Source of the DNA: Punica granatum
Taxonomy: Eukaryota > Streptophyta > Magnoliopsida > Myrtales > Lythraceae
Assembly (NCBI RefSeq): GCF_007655135.1
Contig: NC_045127.1
Location: forward strand, 4,464,001 to 4,528,000
Direction of reading: 5' to 3'
Length of the DNA stretch: 64,000 nucleotides
Numbering within the stretch: the first letter of the stretch is position 1; every line of letters begins with the position of its first letter. The notes below the pieces were generated by a model. It had not been told where the DNA came from, ran no database searches, and worked only from the letters and a program-made list of their open reading frames with translations. The translations under genes were made by a program, and so were the position numbers. Positions 22,972-34,381 of this stretch are shown here, one piece after another.

Positions 22972-23589
22972 ACCTTGGCCTGCCTCTTGGAGATATTATA
23001 CATGTGAAATATATATCAACTTCAAATGTCTCTTAAAACTCTGGCTTAGTCGATAGGAAAATGAGTTCTAGACTTTTAGTTTCGTAAAATCTCGTGTGTT
23101 TAATCATGCTATAGCTGATGATGATTCCGAGTACTTCACTGTGAAAGTGGTCTTCTGCCTGATAGTGCATCTAGCTAGACTGTATTTTCCCTTGAACAAT
23201 ACAAAGAATTTAACGATCAAATCGCATGGATACATTATGGGCCTAAAACTGTTAATTTGTGAGATAAGTACTGATTATTCTTGCAGTATGAAATATTTTG
23301 TATATATTGAACGGAGAGGAGAGGACAAAGTCACCGGCAGGGAGAAATCTGAAAATACATTAATAAAAAAGAAAGGTATTAAGATGTCCCCAAAAAAGAA
23401 GAAGAAAGTATTAAGAACTCAAGAATCTAAAGTTTGGAGCTTTCAGCAGAGAAAGGAATGAATGGAGGCTGTGAAACAAATTCCTGTTTATGGTTTTGAT
23501 GCTTCATATATGGATACGCAGCAGCTTCTCGTCCATCGAGTCTTATCTTCGTTTCCCGGGTTTTATTGCTTTTTTTTTTTTTTTTGTGT

Positions 23590-23622
<33 letters not shown>

Positions 23623-24308
23623 GCCCGGGTAATTTACGAACTGTTTGAATTGCTTTGCTGTTATTTTTCTTTACTGAACACGAACTGCGAAGTGTAAATC
23701 TTGTTTGAGAGCAACCTCTCTCTTTTAGATGACTTCTCATAATGAGAATGGGGACATGTTATGGTAGTTCCAAGGTCAGGTCTTGAGTTTTCTGGCTCTT
23801 TCAGTCGGGCTCGCCGGTGGTAGGAATATGCAATGAGCAATGGACTATGAGGCCGAGAATGGAAATCCCATATTATTCATATGTAACAGACTACAAAACT
23901 TTGAGATGAGGGAGGCAGCTAAGCAAAACGTGAATGCTTGTCATCTCACCAAATATAGTAAACTATAATTTTAATGGGTTAGATTTTTGCCACCTCAAGC
24001 TTTGCAGGAGGACAGAGAAATGAAGGAGAAAAAACATTAAGCAAAACAATTTGATTCTCTTGAGTTTATGAGAAACCAGAAAAGGGGAAAAAAAAGAGAA
24101 TAATTTTCTGGTTCCTTCCATAGCTCACTGGGATCATCAAATCCCTCCATTGCCAACACTTGGTTTTTGAATTTAGATTCGTCCTCGCTTCGATCTGGAT
24201 TCTCAGGTTTTCCTGGTGTGATTTCTGTGGTGGGTGGTCAGAAGGTCTGCTTCGTGAATTTGATGGTGGTTTCTTTTGGCATTCGAAGAGTACGAGGACA
24301 TCAGGAAG
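22972..24308. other. Intergenic region downstream of PMD copy D, upstream of kinase gene
   Basis: The first 800 bp are the duplicated 3' flank of PMD copy D. The rest is unremarkable apart from the homopolymer tracts. Bases 24060-24308 should include the promoter and 5' leader of the kinase gene. Confidence 0.55.
23571..23621. repeat. T-run followed by 30-base G homopolymer
   Basis: A run of about 15 T is followed by TGTGTTT and then 30 consecutive G (23592-23621). Such a G-run is rare in plant DNA and can form quadruplexes. Its exact length is unreliable in most sequencing data. Confidence 0.8.
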
Positions 24309-26399
24309 ATGAGCTGCTTCAATTGCTGCATGTCACAGGAGAAACTTGCAAGGAAGTCTCTAAAGAAGAGCATCCAGGAGTATCATGACACGAAAACCTT
24401 AGCATCGTTTGCGAACATCTCCTTTAAATCAGGTAAAGCCTGTATCATCTTCTCGATCCTAACTTTTGTCCTCCCATATACATCAGAATGAGATGATCCA
24501 GATTCCGGAATATATGGTTTCAACCTCTTGGTTTTAGTCGAATGCTCTTATTTTATTGTAATGATTTTTCTTAATATGAAGGTTAGTTGTCCATTCATGA
24601 ATGAAATATGATGACTCGGAACATCTTGATGAAGATGATTGTTTCTCGATTTCGATATGGTGTCAAGCTCATGCTTGTTTGATCGAAATCAAATTTATGC
24701 AAATTTGAACAGTCGGGGACATTCACGAACATAAGTAGAACGGTTTCTTTTCCAACTGAATGGAAACGTTTCCTTTTCGAAGTGCAAAATCTTAAGGGAA
24801 TTTTTTTTTTTTTTTTTTGCCCATGTGATTTCTTGCAGACAGCAGTCGACGAAGGTACATAACCGAAGAGATCAAGAAAATCGGAAAAGGGAACATTTCA
24901 GCACAGATCTTTACGTTCCGGGAGCTATGTGTTGCCACACAGAACTTCAACCCCGATTCCCTGTTGGGCGAAGGTGGTTTTGGAAGGGTCTACAAAGGCA
25001 CTCTTGAAGGCAAAAACCAGGTAAACATCACATTATATTTCTCTATCTCGTACTACTCCATTGGCAGATAGATTGCGGTTGATTGTGCGTGGTGCATCTG
25101 GATAACAATGATGTACATTCGGATCCTGTAATGCTCGTGCTGTCTCCTCAGCCTACTCGGGCTATACCTGGGCCCTCCTGACATGACAATGGGCGGGCAG
25201 AGTGGGCCAAATGGCATGAATATGAAGTGTTCTAAAGGCTTTTTTTCATGTTCAGGTGGTGGCAGTGAAGCAATTAGACAGGAATGGATTCCAAGGGAAT
25301 AGGGAGTTTCTGGTGGAAGTGCTGATGCTGAGTCTGCTTCATCATCCACACCTTGTCAACTTGGCGGGTTACTGTTGTGATGGTGATCAGAGGATCTTGG
25401 TCTATGAATACATGTCCAACGGCTCTCTCGAGGATCACCTCCTTGGTAAGTCCTTCCCTCACTTGGATCTCACCAACTGATAATCAATAGACCCTTGTTT
25501 AGTCCACCAGCACGACATCGGAACCTGCCTCGTCAGAGACAGACAGGTCATGTGTTTAGACTGAAGAGAGGAACCCAAAATAATATTATTGTCCTTGGCA
25601 AAACATTGCAGAGCTGCCTCCTGGCCGGAAGCCGCTGGACTGGAATACGAGGATGAAGATTGCCTCAGGTGCAGCTAAGGGGCTCGAGTACTTGCATGAG
25701 AAAGCAAACCCACCAGTGATCTACAGAGACTTCAAGGCCTCGAATATTTTACTAGATGAGGATTTCAACCCGAAGCTCTCTGACTTTGGGCTCGCGAAGC
25801 TGGGGCCGACAGGGGACAAGACCCACGTGTCTACCCGTGTCATGGGCACGTATGGGTACTGTGCGCCCGAGTATGCATTGACTGGGCAGCTGACAACCAA
25901 GTCAGATGTCTACAGCTTCGGGGTTGTGTTTTTGGAGATAATCACCGGAAGGAGGGTCATCGACAACAGTAGACCGACCGAGGAGCAGAACTTAGTCACC
26001 TGGGTATGCATTTTGATTTCCAAAAATAAGTTAGACACTGCACTATGTAATCATTAGAGTTTGAAACTGATATTGATGAATCATGACATGTCTTTGCAGG
26101 CACAACCACTATTCAAGGACAGAAGGAAGTTCACCTTGATGGCGGACCTGGCGCTTGAAGGGAACTACCCGACAAAAGGTCTCTACCAGGCGCTCGCAGT
26201 GGCAGCAATGTGCCTCCAGGAGGAAGCGACCACCCGGCCACTTATCAGCGATGTCGTGACGGCCATTGAGTTTTTAGCCCAGGACAAGACCAACCCCGAA
26301 GATCTCGAAGGTGAGGACCAGGAAGACGACAATGATGAGAAGTCGGCCGGTTCTGATAGATCAGATAGTGAAGATGAGGGAAATGAAGGTAAAGAATGA
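24309..26399 (+). CDS. PBS1-like receptor-like cytoplasmic kinase (RLCK-VII)
   Basis: Five exons: 24309-24432, 24839-25020, 25256-25445, 25612-26003 and 26100-26399 (395 aa). The N-terminus MSCFNCCM has cysteines suited to palmitoylation but no Gly2, so N-myristoylation is not expected. The kinase domain has [12 protein letters not shown], catalytic Lys in [21 protein letters not shown], catalytic loop [13 protein letters not shown] (the RDFK variant as in PBS1), [30 protein letters not shown], and [18 protein letters not shown]. After the kinase there is an acidic tail ([24 protein letters not shown]). RLCK-VII kinases act at the plasma membrane just downstream of immune receptors. The activation segment keeps the GDK(S/T)HVSTR site where the Pseudomonas protease AvrPphB cuts PBS1. 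The PBS1 SEMPH loop is replaced by NSRPT. The exact Arabidopsis orthologue is uncertain. Confidence 0.92.
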
Positions 26400-27700
26400 C
26401 ATTGGCTAAAACATCTACAGATGCTGTGATCTTTTTCACATGGAGAGGAGATGGACGAGGACAAGGAGGAACTGCCATCAATGAACATGTCGCAGCAAAT
26501 TGTGTATTGACGGATCCTGTCATCATAGAACTATCATCTTCTTTTAACCTATTGCTTTCTTCAAATCGCATCTCATGGGCTGATTGTAGATGCCAAATTC
26601 CCTTCAGTTTCGCATGTAAATTGGTGGGTTGTCGAATTTTCATTTTTTTGTGGTGGTCGAGCCTGTATATGTGAACTCGATGTGCAATACGAGGAGTTTG
26701 GTTATTCCGCCAAAATCTGTCGTTTAGACAGAGCCATAGGCATGTTAAATAACATGCTCGACTAGTCCACGACCAACCTTTTTGGTTTCAAAGCCATTGA
26801 CGCACATGGCAAGAGCTCATCGAGTAGCCGTGCCGAGAGAGAATCAAATTGATGTGAAGATAATCGTGTTGATTGATTACAAAAGACTTTCACATATATA
26901 GACTACTGGAGCGCTCGCACACGGGACGTCCTCAGCTCACAGTCAGAGTCACCGACACAGTCGCAGGTGATTCTCTTCTCAGCTTCCCCAGCTTTCCCTG
27001 TTCTTCTCATCTCATGTGATCTTTAATATGTTGATCAATCGTCCCGAGTATATCCATTAATCTCGACACTTGAACATCCCCCCTGTCACTTGAGCAATCT
27101 CTGATTTTGTAATTGTTCTGTCCGCATGTGTCCTGAGTGTCTATACTGACGATTACTATGGCAAAAATCATGTCGTAATGATGAAATTGACATGGGAGTT
27201 TCGCTTTTTTTTATTTTTGGGTATATACAGATATATCTTTTATTATTTTTTATTCTATAGAGATTGGTCGTGGGCGATTCTTGAGTTGCATGTGCAATGT
27301 TTGGCATCCCGAGTGCTTTTGCAAAATCTAAAATCACAGGTACGTCTTTTATGCACGAGAATCATGATTCATATGCGGTGGAATTCTTTTAAAATATATT
27401 TTCATTCCTTTCTGAGCTCCAAAATTCTGTGATATATTGTAATCTTACTTGCAAGCTAGAATTGTTCCATCAGAATATGATGAGATTTAAATTATGTTAT
27501 TATATTCTGTTGTATATGGACCGAGCCTTGGCCTTCCTTTATGGAGTATAGGACTATTCTCCCTCATCTTCCCTTTTTTGGCCTTCCCTTATAGCTTATA
27601 CACTAACATACTAATTTGTCATTTTTTTTAATAAGGGTTATTTCATGATATTTATGATCAAAGATATTATTTAATCTCATAAATAATAATGTTAAAGAAA
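26400..27700. other. Intergenic region downstream of kinase gene
   Basis: Starts with the kinase 3' UTR. Nothing recognised beyond short chance frames (26396-26674, 27086-27337, 27178-27432). Confidence 0.55.
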
Positions 27701-29165
27701 ATATAATTATAATGATATATATTAACATACATAGTTTAAAACACTATATTATAATTTTTTTTAAAAAAAATTATCAAATTCTATCTTGTGTAACGCACGG
27801 GCTCCGTGACTAGTATATATGACAGCTAGATACGAGGCGAGCCCGGTTAGATGACCTTCGTTTTTTAATGAAATTTTCTCGATTTTTTGGGTTTTTAAAA
27901 TTTAAAATTATCTTTTATTATAAAATTAGCAACAAAATCTTCCGAAAAATTTTTTAGTTATAATATCTGATTTAAAAAGGACCGAAAATATCACAAAATA
28001 TTTTGGATACTATGGTTATCTCTAATTGAAGGCAATATGAATTTTTTGAATGGAATTTTTTTAGGATTTTATTTTTTCGAAATTATTTTTAATAATTTTT
28101 TAAAAAATATCTCATCATAAAATCCGATTTCTTGATGTCTTTAATTTTTATAATTAATATAACATAATGTATTTGAAATAAATGAGAAGATTTTATTATA
28201 TACAAATAAATATAATCTAATAATCTTGAATTTTTAAAAATAAAAGTTAACATTTAATCACTTATCTGTTTCTGAATGGAATTTTCTCAATTTTTTGAGT
28301 TTTTAAAATTTTAAATTATCTTTTATTATAAAATTAACAACAAAATCTTCCAAAATAATTTTCAATTATAATATCCATTTAAAAAAACCGAGAATATCAC
28401 AAAATCTTTTGTGATATTTTATGTATATAATTAATAATTATATATATATATATTTCAAAACAAATTAGATTTGTTCACCAAAAAAAGGAAAATAAATCAA
28501 ATTATATTTTATGCAGATTTTGTACGATAATTATAAATAGAGATTATTATACACAATTAAACGCGAGCTCTCGAAAGATATGTCTATCCGTAAATGTAAG
28601 TTAGTTGATTAAATTTTTTCATCTCTCTAAAGGTATTACTAACCCTAAACGTGAAGGTGTTTGTTTATTTTATTCTTTTTGTTTCACTTATTATTCTCCA
28701 ATGAGATTTTCTTTTAAATTTTTTATTATATACTTTTTAGGTTGGTAGAAGTATCATGTGCAATGTACGAGATCTACGACTAGTATATATGAAAGCAATA
28801 TACGACATGGGCTCTTACTAGATTGCCTCAGAACATTCCGTTTCTAAATGGAATTTTCTCGATTTTTTGAGATTATAAAATTTTAAACTATCTTTGATTA
28901 TAAAATTAGTAACAAAATCTTCTGAAATAATATTCTATTTTAAAAAATCGAAATAACCATAAATTTTTTTGGATACTATGGTGATCTTCAATTGAAGGCA
29001 ATACGAATTTTGTAAATGGACTTTTGAGGTTTTTAAAATTAAGGTTGTTTATTTATTTTATTATTTTTATTTCACTTTTGATTCTCCAAATAATTTTTCT
29101 TTTTTCTTTTTAATTATATTCTTTTTTCAAATTGGTATAACTATCCCATGCTTCTCGACTAGTAT
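27700..29165 (+). repeat. Three degenerate copies of an AT-rich repeat with Helitron-like 3' ends
   Basis: The phrase AAATTTTCTCGATTTTTTGxGTTTTTAAAATTT, then ATCTTTxATTATAAAATTA and CAACAAAATCTTCxxAAA, recurs from about 27871, 28280 and 28851. GGATACTATGGTxATCT and TTGAAGGCAATACGAATTT follow in copies 1 and 3. Hairpin-like motifs before CTAGT occur at 27785-27813 (GTGTAACGCAC then CTAG) and 28755-28783 (GTGCAATGTAC then CTAG), and a third CTAGT lies at 29159. It looks like nested or tandem insertions of one non-autonomous family. Confidence 0.6.
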
Positions 29166-30104
29166 AACTTGATTAATATAAAATTTAACAATTTTACGAT
29201 TCGATTTGATGAAACTTGGCCTATAATAAATGAATGCTTCTAACATGAGACACTAAATAATATCCTATGGTGGGACACTAATCCTATCCATAAGATATTC
29301 AAATATTAAATCTTGACCATTCATAATTTACATATTTTACCCTTTAAATTGTGGTCCTTTAATTATTCATTTAGCGGATTGTGCCCACAATAATTTGTAC
29401 TCGTCTCTCACTCATCGGACACATGGCCCAATCACACCGTCACACGTGTCCACATACGAGACAAAATGTAATTGGGTAATGGGCAAAACCCACCCTAATT
29501 AATCAGACTAATATGTAACCAATAGTCTGATTTTTGCAAATCCGATTTGGTTTTATTTATTTAACCAATTTGTTCGGTTTTCATTAGTTCATTCTATCGT
29601 TTTCAATTTCGATCACCATGTTCGATCATCATCTAACAATTGATACGAAGGTTTCGGCCTTTTTTGATCAAATTGTTTCCACAAACAACTGATTTTCGCA
29701 TTTCTTTATACCTAGTTGAAAATTTTGTTCACCGGTATTGAAACTTCAACTCCCTCATCAATTTCGTGATGCTTTCAATATGAAGAGTCCCCTGCTGGAC
29801 GTCCTGCCATTGCAATGGAAAACTAGTTTCAATTCCGATGGCCAATTCCCATCGATATGTTTTGCTTCACTTCGTCAAACCACGCAGGCTCAAGGCTTCC
29901 CATAATGTTCTTGGAGAGTTCGTCGGAGACCGGCCATGTTGATCTTTCTCATTTTTCTTCTTGGCCTCCAATCAATTTTTCTTTTGGTAACGATAATTTC
30001 TTTATGTTACTGATATTGAGAGATATTTTGCAATTTTTTTCCGGTATGTTGATATTTTTCAAGGATATTTCATTTGTTAATTGAGTTAATTTTTCTTTCT
30101 AAAG
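29166..30104. other. Intergenic region, AT-rich
   Basis: No gene recognised. The frame at 29857-30084 has no domain. Confidence 0.5.
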
Positions 30105-31080
30105 CTGTTTTGTATTATTGGTTCAAACTAATTGTCTTATCTGCTAGAACTCATTTATGCTATAAATAGTCTTATGAATATAAACAGTTTTAGGAGGGAA
30201 AGCAAAAGCATCAATGAAGAAGACCCAAACAAAAAACTAGTAAGTTCATATATTTATATGTTGGCTTAAGTCAATTCTATAATTCGTTTAAGCTAATCTA
30301 ATTAAAGGGGTAATAACGAGTAATTGTTAAAGACTTCGAGCAATAATGAGTTTGGTTGTTTGAATGACTTGTAAGGGCCGACCTTTATATTCTATTCTTA
30401 TTTATAGTATCGGTTGTTGATGAATGCAACAATGATGATGACCAGTTGATAGAAATAAATATTTGGAATATAGCAAACTTTTATTTTGTTTATGTATATC
30501 GACACAAGGTAATTGTAATGTCTATCAGAGCTCATTTGGGCTATAAAGAGTCTTAGGGCCATAGATTTCTTTAGTAGGAAAAACAAAAGCATCAATGAAA
30601 AGGATCTTGATGAAAAACTAATAAGTTCATATATTTATATATTGGCCTAGACTAATTCTAGAATCCGCTTTAGCAAATCTAACTAAAGGAATAACAACGA
30701 GTAATCGTTAAAAATTTTGAGCAATGCTGATTTAGGTAGATTGAATGACTTGCCAAGAGCAACCTTCATATTCTATTCCTATTTATAGTCTCAATTGTTG
30801 ATGAATGTAGTAACCATGACAACCATATGATGAAACAAATATTTTGGAACAAACCTAACTTTTATTTTGTTTCTTTATATTGTCATGTCTACCACTGCTC
30901 ATTTATGCTATAACTAGTTTTATGAATATAAATTTCTTTAGGAGGAAAAATAAAAGTATCAATGAAAAAGACCATGATGAAAAACTAATAAGCTTGTATA
31001 TTTATATATTGGCTTTGGCCAATTTTGTAATCCGCTTAAGAAAACCTAACTAAAAGGATAACATCGAGTTATTGTATGCT
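30105..31080. repeat. Tandem array, ~375-bp unit, about 2.5 copies
   Basis: Anchor phrases recur in order: CTCATTTATGCTATA near 30150, 30531 and 30898; CAAAAGCATCAATGAA at 30203, 30584 and 30951; ATAAGTTCATATATTTATAT near 30240, 30620 and 30988. Spacing is 381 and 367 bp, and the third unit stops about halfway. Divergence is roughly 15-20% by eye. No coding capacity. It resembles a short satellite or an internal transposon array. Confidence 0.8.
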
Positions 31081-33434
31081 TAGAGGTAAATACCGGATAG
31101 AGGAATCGTGTTTTCAGATTTTTTTATACCTATTTTCCTAAACTTAATTTATTTTTTAATTTCATAATTTTAGGGATAATGACCCCCATAAAAACTAACG
31201 TTCCATATTTTTAGGACGTTAAGTTAGGGAAGCTATTTTTTCCCGGATTTTATTCGGACAACTGAAAAGAAAAGGCAACCGTTTGTTCACCGAAAGCCGC
31301 CATCGATCATGGCATTCATCATCTTTAAAATATGTTGAGCCTTATTGCAATAATCTTGTTTCCTTTCCCAAATTTCGTTGTCGTTTCATAAATTGGTGTA
31401 ACATTGTGCTGTGTTCGTCAAACTCCGATTTTTGTCCAACTGCACAACAAGACGATCACCAATGGTCATCTTTAGCACGTAGGAGCATGGTTGGACAAAA
31501 ACCGTTCATGAAACTTAATCATAAGTTGAATAAATTCATTCGTTTGATTCACTTAATTATGTATTGTTTCATCCGATTATAATTCTCCAAATGAAAACCT
31601 AAGTCCGTCTTTCTATGCTTCAGTGATGATGGATGTCATGTCCGATGATGCTGTTTCAGAAGAATAACTAAATATTTAAACAGAGTCTACGAATCAAATA
31701 GATAAATCCGAGCCGATTTAATTATGAACGGTTTTGTGTTAAATCAGTTTTTTTGAAAAAAAACATTATGTTAAAAAAAGTCGGGTCGAGTTTGTCGTGC
31801 TTCGAGTAGGAACAGTTAAAGAGTCGGGTAGTAATCATGACACGTGTTGGCGTTTACATGCGACACATCATTAATTCAACATATTTGATTGTTTTATAAT
31901 GTGACCCGATGCATTATAACAAGATTGAAAAAATTGCGGATTAAAATGTAAATTTTAATATGGTGAAAAAAAATATATATGTCCCACCACGACGTTATTT
32001 AGTGTCTCGTATTAGAATTTTTCATAATTAACGGCCTATTCTAATTTATGATTGAATTATGGTACCTAACTTTCAACGGCCCAACCGACCGCACATCTGC
32101 AAATGATTAATATAAGATCCACACACTGCTTTTGTCCCCAATCGATTTCCACCTTTTGACTAAAAAAGCTGCACACAGATACACGGGAGAGTGCGTGTAT
32201 TTAAGTCGCGAACCTCCTTTCTCTCTCTCCATCGCCGATCGTCATCAGTCGGGCATGTGAGGGATTTGAATTCAAAAGTGAAGAAGAGGATCTGCACAGT
32301 CGTAAAGGTGACGCCTTGGGTCGTGGGACTGCTTCAGGTCGCCGTAACCGTTGCTGGGTCAACCCGTCTCTCCGTCGTTGACCGGATTCAGCTCGGATTT
32401 GTCGGGTTTCTTTCGGATCTTGGTGGGTTTCCGAATGTTGTATTGCTAACTGGAAGAATTGCTATTAATGGATGAGTTCTACGTTTCTTAAGTTTCTGCT
32501 AATACTTGTATTTTGGGGTTTGATGCGATTAAGAGAAATTGACTGAGTTGGGTAATGTCTGATTTGCGAGTCTTCTGTGTGTGCAACGGATGGATTGTTG
32601 GTTTTTCTGGGTCCTCTTTGTTTTGTGTAATGTGCTGCTTCTTGTCTAAACCCTTTTGGAGCTGTTTTTCCTATTCATTTTTCATGGATTTGATTAAATT
32701 TGTTATCTTGGATAGCTGTAGGATATGAGAAATTGGTGTGTCGTGTATTGATTATGAGCTGCGATGAAAGCAATCAAATGTTCCGTATTAGGAGTGTAAG
32801 CCAAGTTAATATATCTTCATTCTTCATCACAATGATGGGGGTTCTATGGCATGGATTAATGAATCAATTTCCCTCATCCAAAGACGGAGATGGAAATACG
32901 CTGGAAAGGATGCAGTAGAAATTAACTACAGAATCATCTCTCTTTATGATCCCAATGGATTGCCTTGCCGAATATATGGTGTATATTTTGCCAATCACTT
33001 AGATAATGCCTAACTAGGCAATATGAAACATTTCAGTCATATTGAAAGATGTCAAATATACATCTTTCTGAGTTGTGTACCTCTTGCTCCTTTACTTTCA
33101 CTGGTATTTTGAGTACAGCTGCATAACTGAAATCTGCCTTCGGATACATAATGTCTTGACTGAACTTTTTTCTTCCCCCCAAATTTTGGTCTACTGATGG
33201 CCCTCAAGGGCTGTTTATATGCATAACCCTGCTTCCCTTGGGAATGCTAAGAAGTTGTAAACATAAAGATCTCTTTTATGTCTACTTGTAGTCATGAATT
33301 ACCATCCACATTTAAATGAACTCTGGCATTGCTCCTGCAGGACAGGTCTGTGCTTCCTTTTCTTGTCTCAAGCTCCACAACCTTCAGAAGATAACGGATC
33401 AGCTGTGAGATCTGAATCAGACTGCTGCACTAAA
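31081..33434. other. Non-coding stretch and probable 5' leader of the 33435 gene
   Basis: No conserved protein is recognised. Bases about 32190-32480 look like an exon-like leader of higher GC. A GCTCCTGCAG acceptor at 33331-33340 immediately precedes the exon containing the ATG at 33435. A 5' UTR intron spanning much of 32480-33340 is therefore likely. The donor is not fixed. Confidence 0.45.
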
Positions 33435-33926
33435 ATGGTTCAGACGCTTGAAGCTATCAAAGGTGGTGGAGGCTCCATCAAGGTTGGCACAACAGGGACG
33501 ATAAGTGCCCTCATGACAAGGGAGCTCGAGTCCCTTAAATCCGCACCAAAAATGCCTATATCTCCGAGAAATAAGCATCGGACAGTTGCTGTTTCCATTC
33601 CCTGTAAAGCAACTGCTACTAAAAGACCACAACCGAGAAAATCTCAAGACGGGGCAAGCAGCAGCAACAGCAGTATTACCGGTCACCGGTGCTCTGAGGA
33701 CTACCGAAAGACCAAAGACTATAAGAACAACTACCGGGTCCCGATACTCGGGGCACACAATGTGACACTAGATGGGACCCCTGTGAGGGAAAAGCCCGAG
33801 AGACGGGGGACCAACATTGTGGAGGTTGTCGATATCAGGTGTGGGAGTGCAGACAGAGCCTGGGCTAGCCCCATAACCAAGCTCAAAAAGCTCGGCTTTT
33901 CCAAGCTCTCCGAAAGCATCATCTAG
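33435..33926 (+). CDS. Unknown small protein, VGTxGTIxxLMxRE family (paralogue of the facing gene)
   Basis: 163 residues from ATG 33435; the exon is open back to the acceptor at 33340. The N-terminus MVQTLEAIKGGGGSIK leads to VGTTGTISALMTRELESL. A basic Ser/Lys/Pro-rich middle (KATATKRPQPRKSQDG) follows, with an Asn/Ser run. The C-terminus is NIVEVVDIRCG and then SPITKLKKLGFSKL. I do not recognise a named domain. The glycine/threonine motif and the terminal (I/L)VEV block also occur, in the same order, in the minus-strand gene that faces it, so the two are likely paralogues. Its stop TAG lies at 33924-33926 and overlaps the stop of that gene. Function unknown; the composition suggests a soluble, partly disordered protein. 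Confidence 0.65.
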   Translation: MVQTLEAIKGGGGSIKVGTTGTISALMTRELESLKSAPKMPISPRNKHRTVAVSIPCKATATKRPQPRKSQDGASSSNSSITGHRCSEDYRKTKDYKNNYRVPILGAHNVTLDGTPVREKPERRGTNIVEVVDIRCGSADRAWASPITKLKKLGFSKLSESII

Positions 33927-34381
33927 GCTGGCAGCTTGGCCGGCACATCCGACTTCAGGGCCCGATAACCAAGCCAAGGAGAAACCCCGATCATCCTTTT
34001 CTTGTCAGAGACTTCCACTAGGGTGCATATGCTTGGGAGGAAGCGTCCACTTGTTGTCTTCTTCTTCTTCTGAGTCACAGCCGACCCGACCGTGCTCCCG
34101 GAATGATCACTGAACGAAGTTGTGTTGAAAGCCTGGTGGTTCTTGGGGATATCCTGGGTGCTAAGCTCGAGGTTCTTGAAGTACCTGATTTCTTGCATGA
34201 TGAGGGATCCAACAGTCCCGCGGGTGCCGATTTCGACTGGGGTAGCCTTCTTGTCCAATGTTCCCATGTCCATCATGATGGGATCGTTGTGAATGTATCT
34301 TTGGAGTTGTGGAGGCTTTGGATATGAGAGGGAAGGTATGGCTTTTCGGGGTCTTGTGAGATTGCTTGGTGCATTGGGCAT
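33923..34381 (-). CDS. Unknown small protein, IGTRGTVGSLIMQE family (paralogue of the facing gene)
   Basis: 152 residues, single exon, ATG at 34381, TAG at 33923-33925. Visible parts are a basic Pro-rich N-terminus (NAPSNLTRPRKAIPSLSYPK), MDMGTLDKKATPVE, the core IGTRGTVGSLIMQEIRYF, a lysine run (TQKKKKTTSGRFLPS) and the end block TLVEVSDKKRMIGVSPWLGYR. The core aligns with VGTTGTISALMTREL of the plus-strand gene, and TLVEVSD with NIVEVVD. No signal peptide or membrane segment is seen. The family appears plant-specific to my memory and I assign no role. The coding regions of the two genes share the 4-bp palindrome CTAG. Confidence 0.65.
   Translation of the reverse strand: MPNAPSNLTRPRKAIPSLSYPKPPQLQRYIHNDPIMMDMGTLDKKATPVEIGTRGTVGSLIMQEIRYFKNLELSTQDIPKNHQAFNTTSFSDHSGSTVGSAVTQKKKKTTSGRFLPSICTLVEVSDKKRMIGVSPWLGYRALKSDVPAKLPA

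Larger units (their letters stand above)
19968..23765. repeat. Inverted segmental duplication, arm 2 (PMD copy D plus 3' flank)
   Basis: Reverse-complement homologue of 10840-13950. Beyond the coding region the match continues through ATCATGCTATAGCTGATGATG (near 23102) against its counterpart near 11520, and through ACACGAACTGCGAAGTGTAA (near 23680) against 10915-10937. Two insertions inside the gene and a G30 tract make this arm longer. Confidence 0.8.

Noticed and set aside
30105..31080. CRISPR-like array
   Set aside because: The units are ~375 bp and diverged, with no short identical repeats separated by unique spacers, and this is nuclear plant DNA.
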